A stretch of DNA of 64,000 nucleotides from Actinomycetes bacterium (GTDB lineage: Bacteria > Actinomycetota > Coriobacteriia > Anaerosomatales > JAGXFU01), in contig JAGXFU010000010.1 in assembly GCA_024637115.1 (NCBI GenBank), positions 1 to 64,000 of the forward strand. The letters run 5' to 3'. The notes under the pieces are model-generated. The model saw only the letters and a list, made by a program, of their open reading frames with translations. It was not told where the DNA came from and ran no database searches. The translations under genes and the position numbers were made by a program. Shown piece after piece: positions 63,565 through 64,000 of this stretch (position 1 is its first letter; every line of letters starts with the position of its first letter).

Positions 63565-64000
63565 CTAGACAGCGGCAACACGTCTAACCGAGGTGATGGT
63601 CGGGACTCTGTTCAGGGTGTCAACGACTTCATCAGGTGCCGGTGTATCCGTTTCGATGACCATGAGCGCACGGGCACCTCGGGCTTCACGTGAGACGCGC
63701 ATGGCAGCGATGTTGACGCCGCTCTCTGCCAGCACGCTTGAGACGGCCGCGATTTCCCCCGGGCGGTCAACATGTTCGACCACGAGCGCGGGTAGTTCGC
63801 CGGTCATCTCAATCTCAAAATCATCGATAGCCACAAGCAGCACGTCGCCGCCTCCGAGAGACGCGCCCTGGATTCGCATCCGTCTCTCACCTTCTGCGAG
63901 CTGAAAGACAGCCGTGTTCGGGTGGACCTCGCCCAGGTCGATGGTTTCAAAACTGACCGAGAGACCCGCTTCGCCCGCGAGCGCGATCGACCGTCTGATA
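63565..64000 (-). CDS. sdaAB: L-serine dehydratase, beta subunit (C-terminal part)
   Basis: The frame is open to the right edge of the window, so the 5' part of the gene is missing. About 145 C-terminal residues are visible. H-P-N-T-A-V-F and SLGGGDVLLVAI are typical of the SdaAB domain, and the final ~70 residues form an ACT domain (ALVVEHVDRPGEIAAVSSVL). The ACT domain is regulatory or structural. An internal ATG at 63879 is not the true start. Confidence 0.92.
   Translation of the reverse strand, partial: IRRSIALAGEAGLSVSFETIDLGEVHPNTAVFQLAEGERRMRIQGASLGGGDVLLVAIDDFEIEMTGELPALVVEHVDRPGEIAAVSSVLAESGVNIAAMRVSREARGARALMVIETDTPAPDEVVDTLNRVPTITSVRRVAAV

Overview
The window looks like the chromosomal origin region of an anaerobic, moderately GC-rich actinobacterium, probably of the Coriobacteriia/Anaerosomatales (OPB41) type. 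This placement is inferred from gene content and was not tested by phylogeny. The signs are the conserved origin block (gyrA-gyrB-dciA-recF-dnaN-dnaA | rpmH-rnpA-yidD-yidC-jag-rsmG-parA-parB with two perfect parS sites), rubrerythrin, FeoAB, a membrane-anchored multihaem cytochrome, a [4Fe-4S]-type two-subunit serine dehydratase, and an apparent selenoprotein. No transposase, integrase, CRISPR array or rRNA operon was seen.

Layout. 0.3-4.4 kb: two exported proteins of unknown function, then amtB with two tandem P-II genes behind a GlnR-like box. 4.4-4.8 kb: no convincing protein gene, but a probable ~270-nt structured RNA on the minus strand. 4.87-5.58 kb: a membrane-anchored rhodanese-thioredoxin fusion whose thioredoxin active site reads W-(UGA)-P-S-C, with a SECIS-like hairpin downstream of the UGA and a CsoR/CstR-like operator upstream of the gene. 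5.8-14.6 kb: a giant cyclic beta-1,2-glucan synthase homologue. 14.6-19 kb: an SDR gene divergent from a FAD oxidoreductase-DUF1365-Cfa lipid-modification operon, then tRNA-Ile. 19-24.5 kb: a YjbQ protein, a bifunctional-nuclease-domain protein, a MacAB-like exporter and a HAD phosphatase.

24.5-41 kb: the replication, topology, RNA-processing, membrane-insertion and segregation core. DnaA boxes form two clusters, one on each side of dnaA. The dnaA-dnaN cluster also has a DnaA-trio-like unwinding element. An unusual GHKL-ATPase/winged-helix gene lies directly upstream of dnaA in the same orientation. 41-47.3 kb: an AddB/AddA-like recombination nuclease-helicase pair. 47.3-57 kb: rlmN, rubrerythrin, the multihaem cytochrome, an HtrA protease, an MFS exporter, ddl and an orphan sensor kinase. 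57-60 kb: a P2-type cation ATPase behind a yybP-ykoY (Mn2+) riboswitch. 60-64 kb: the two serine dehydratase subunit genes flank an opposite-strand feoA-feoB-Cys-rich-protein operon.

The most notable candidates are the rhodanese-Sec-thioredoxin with its reactive-sulfur-type operator, the structured RNA at 4.4-4.7 kb, the GHKL/wHTH gene beside dnaA, and the Cys-rich mini-protein directly after feoB.
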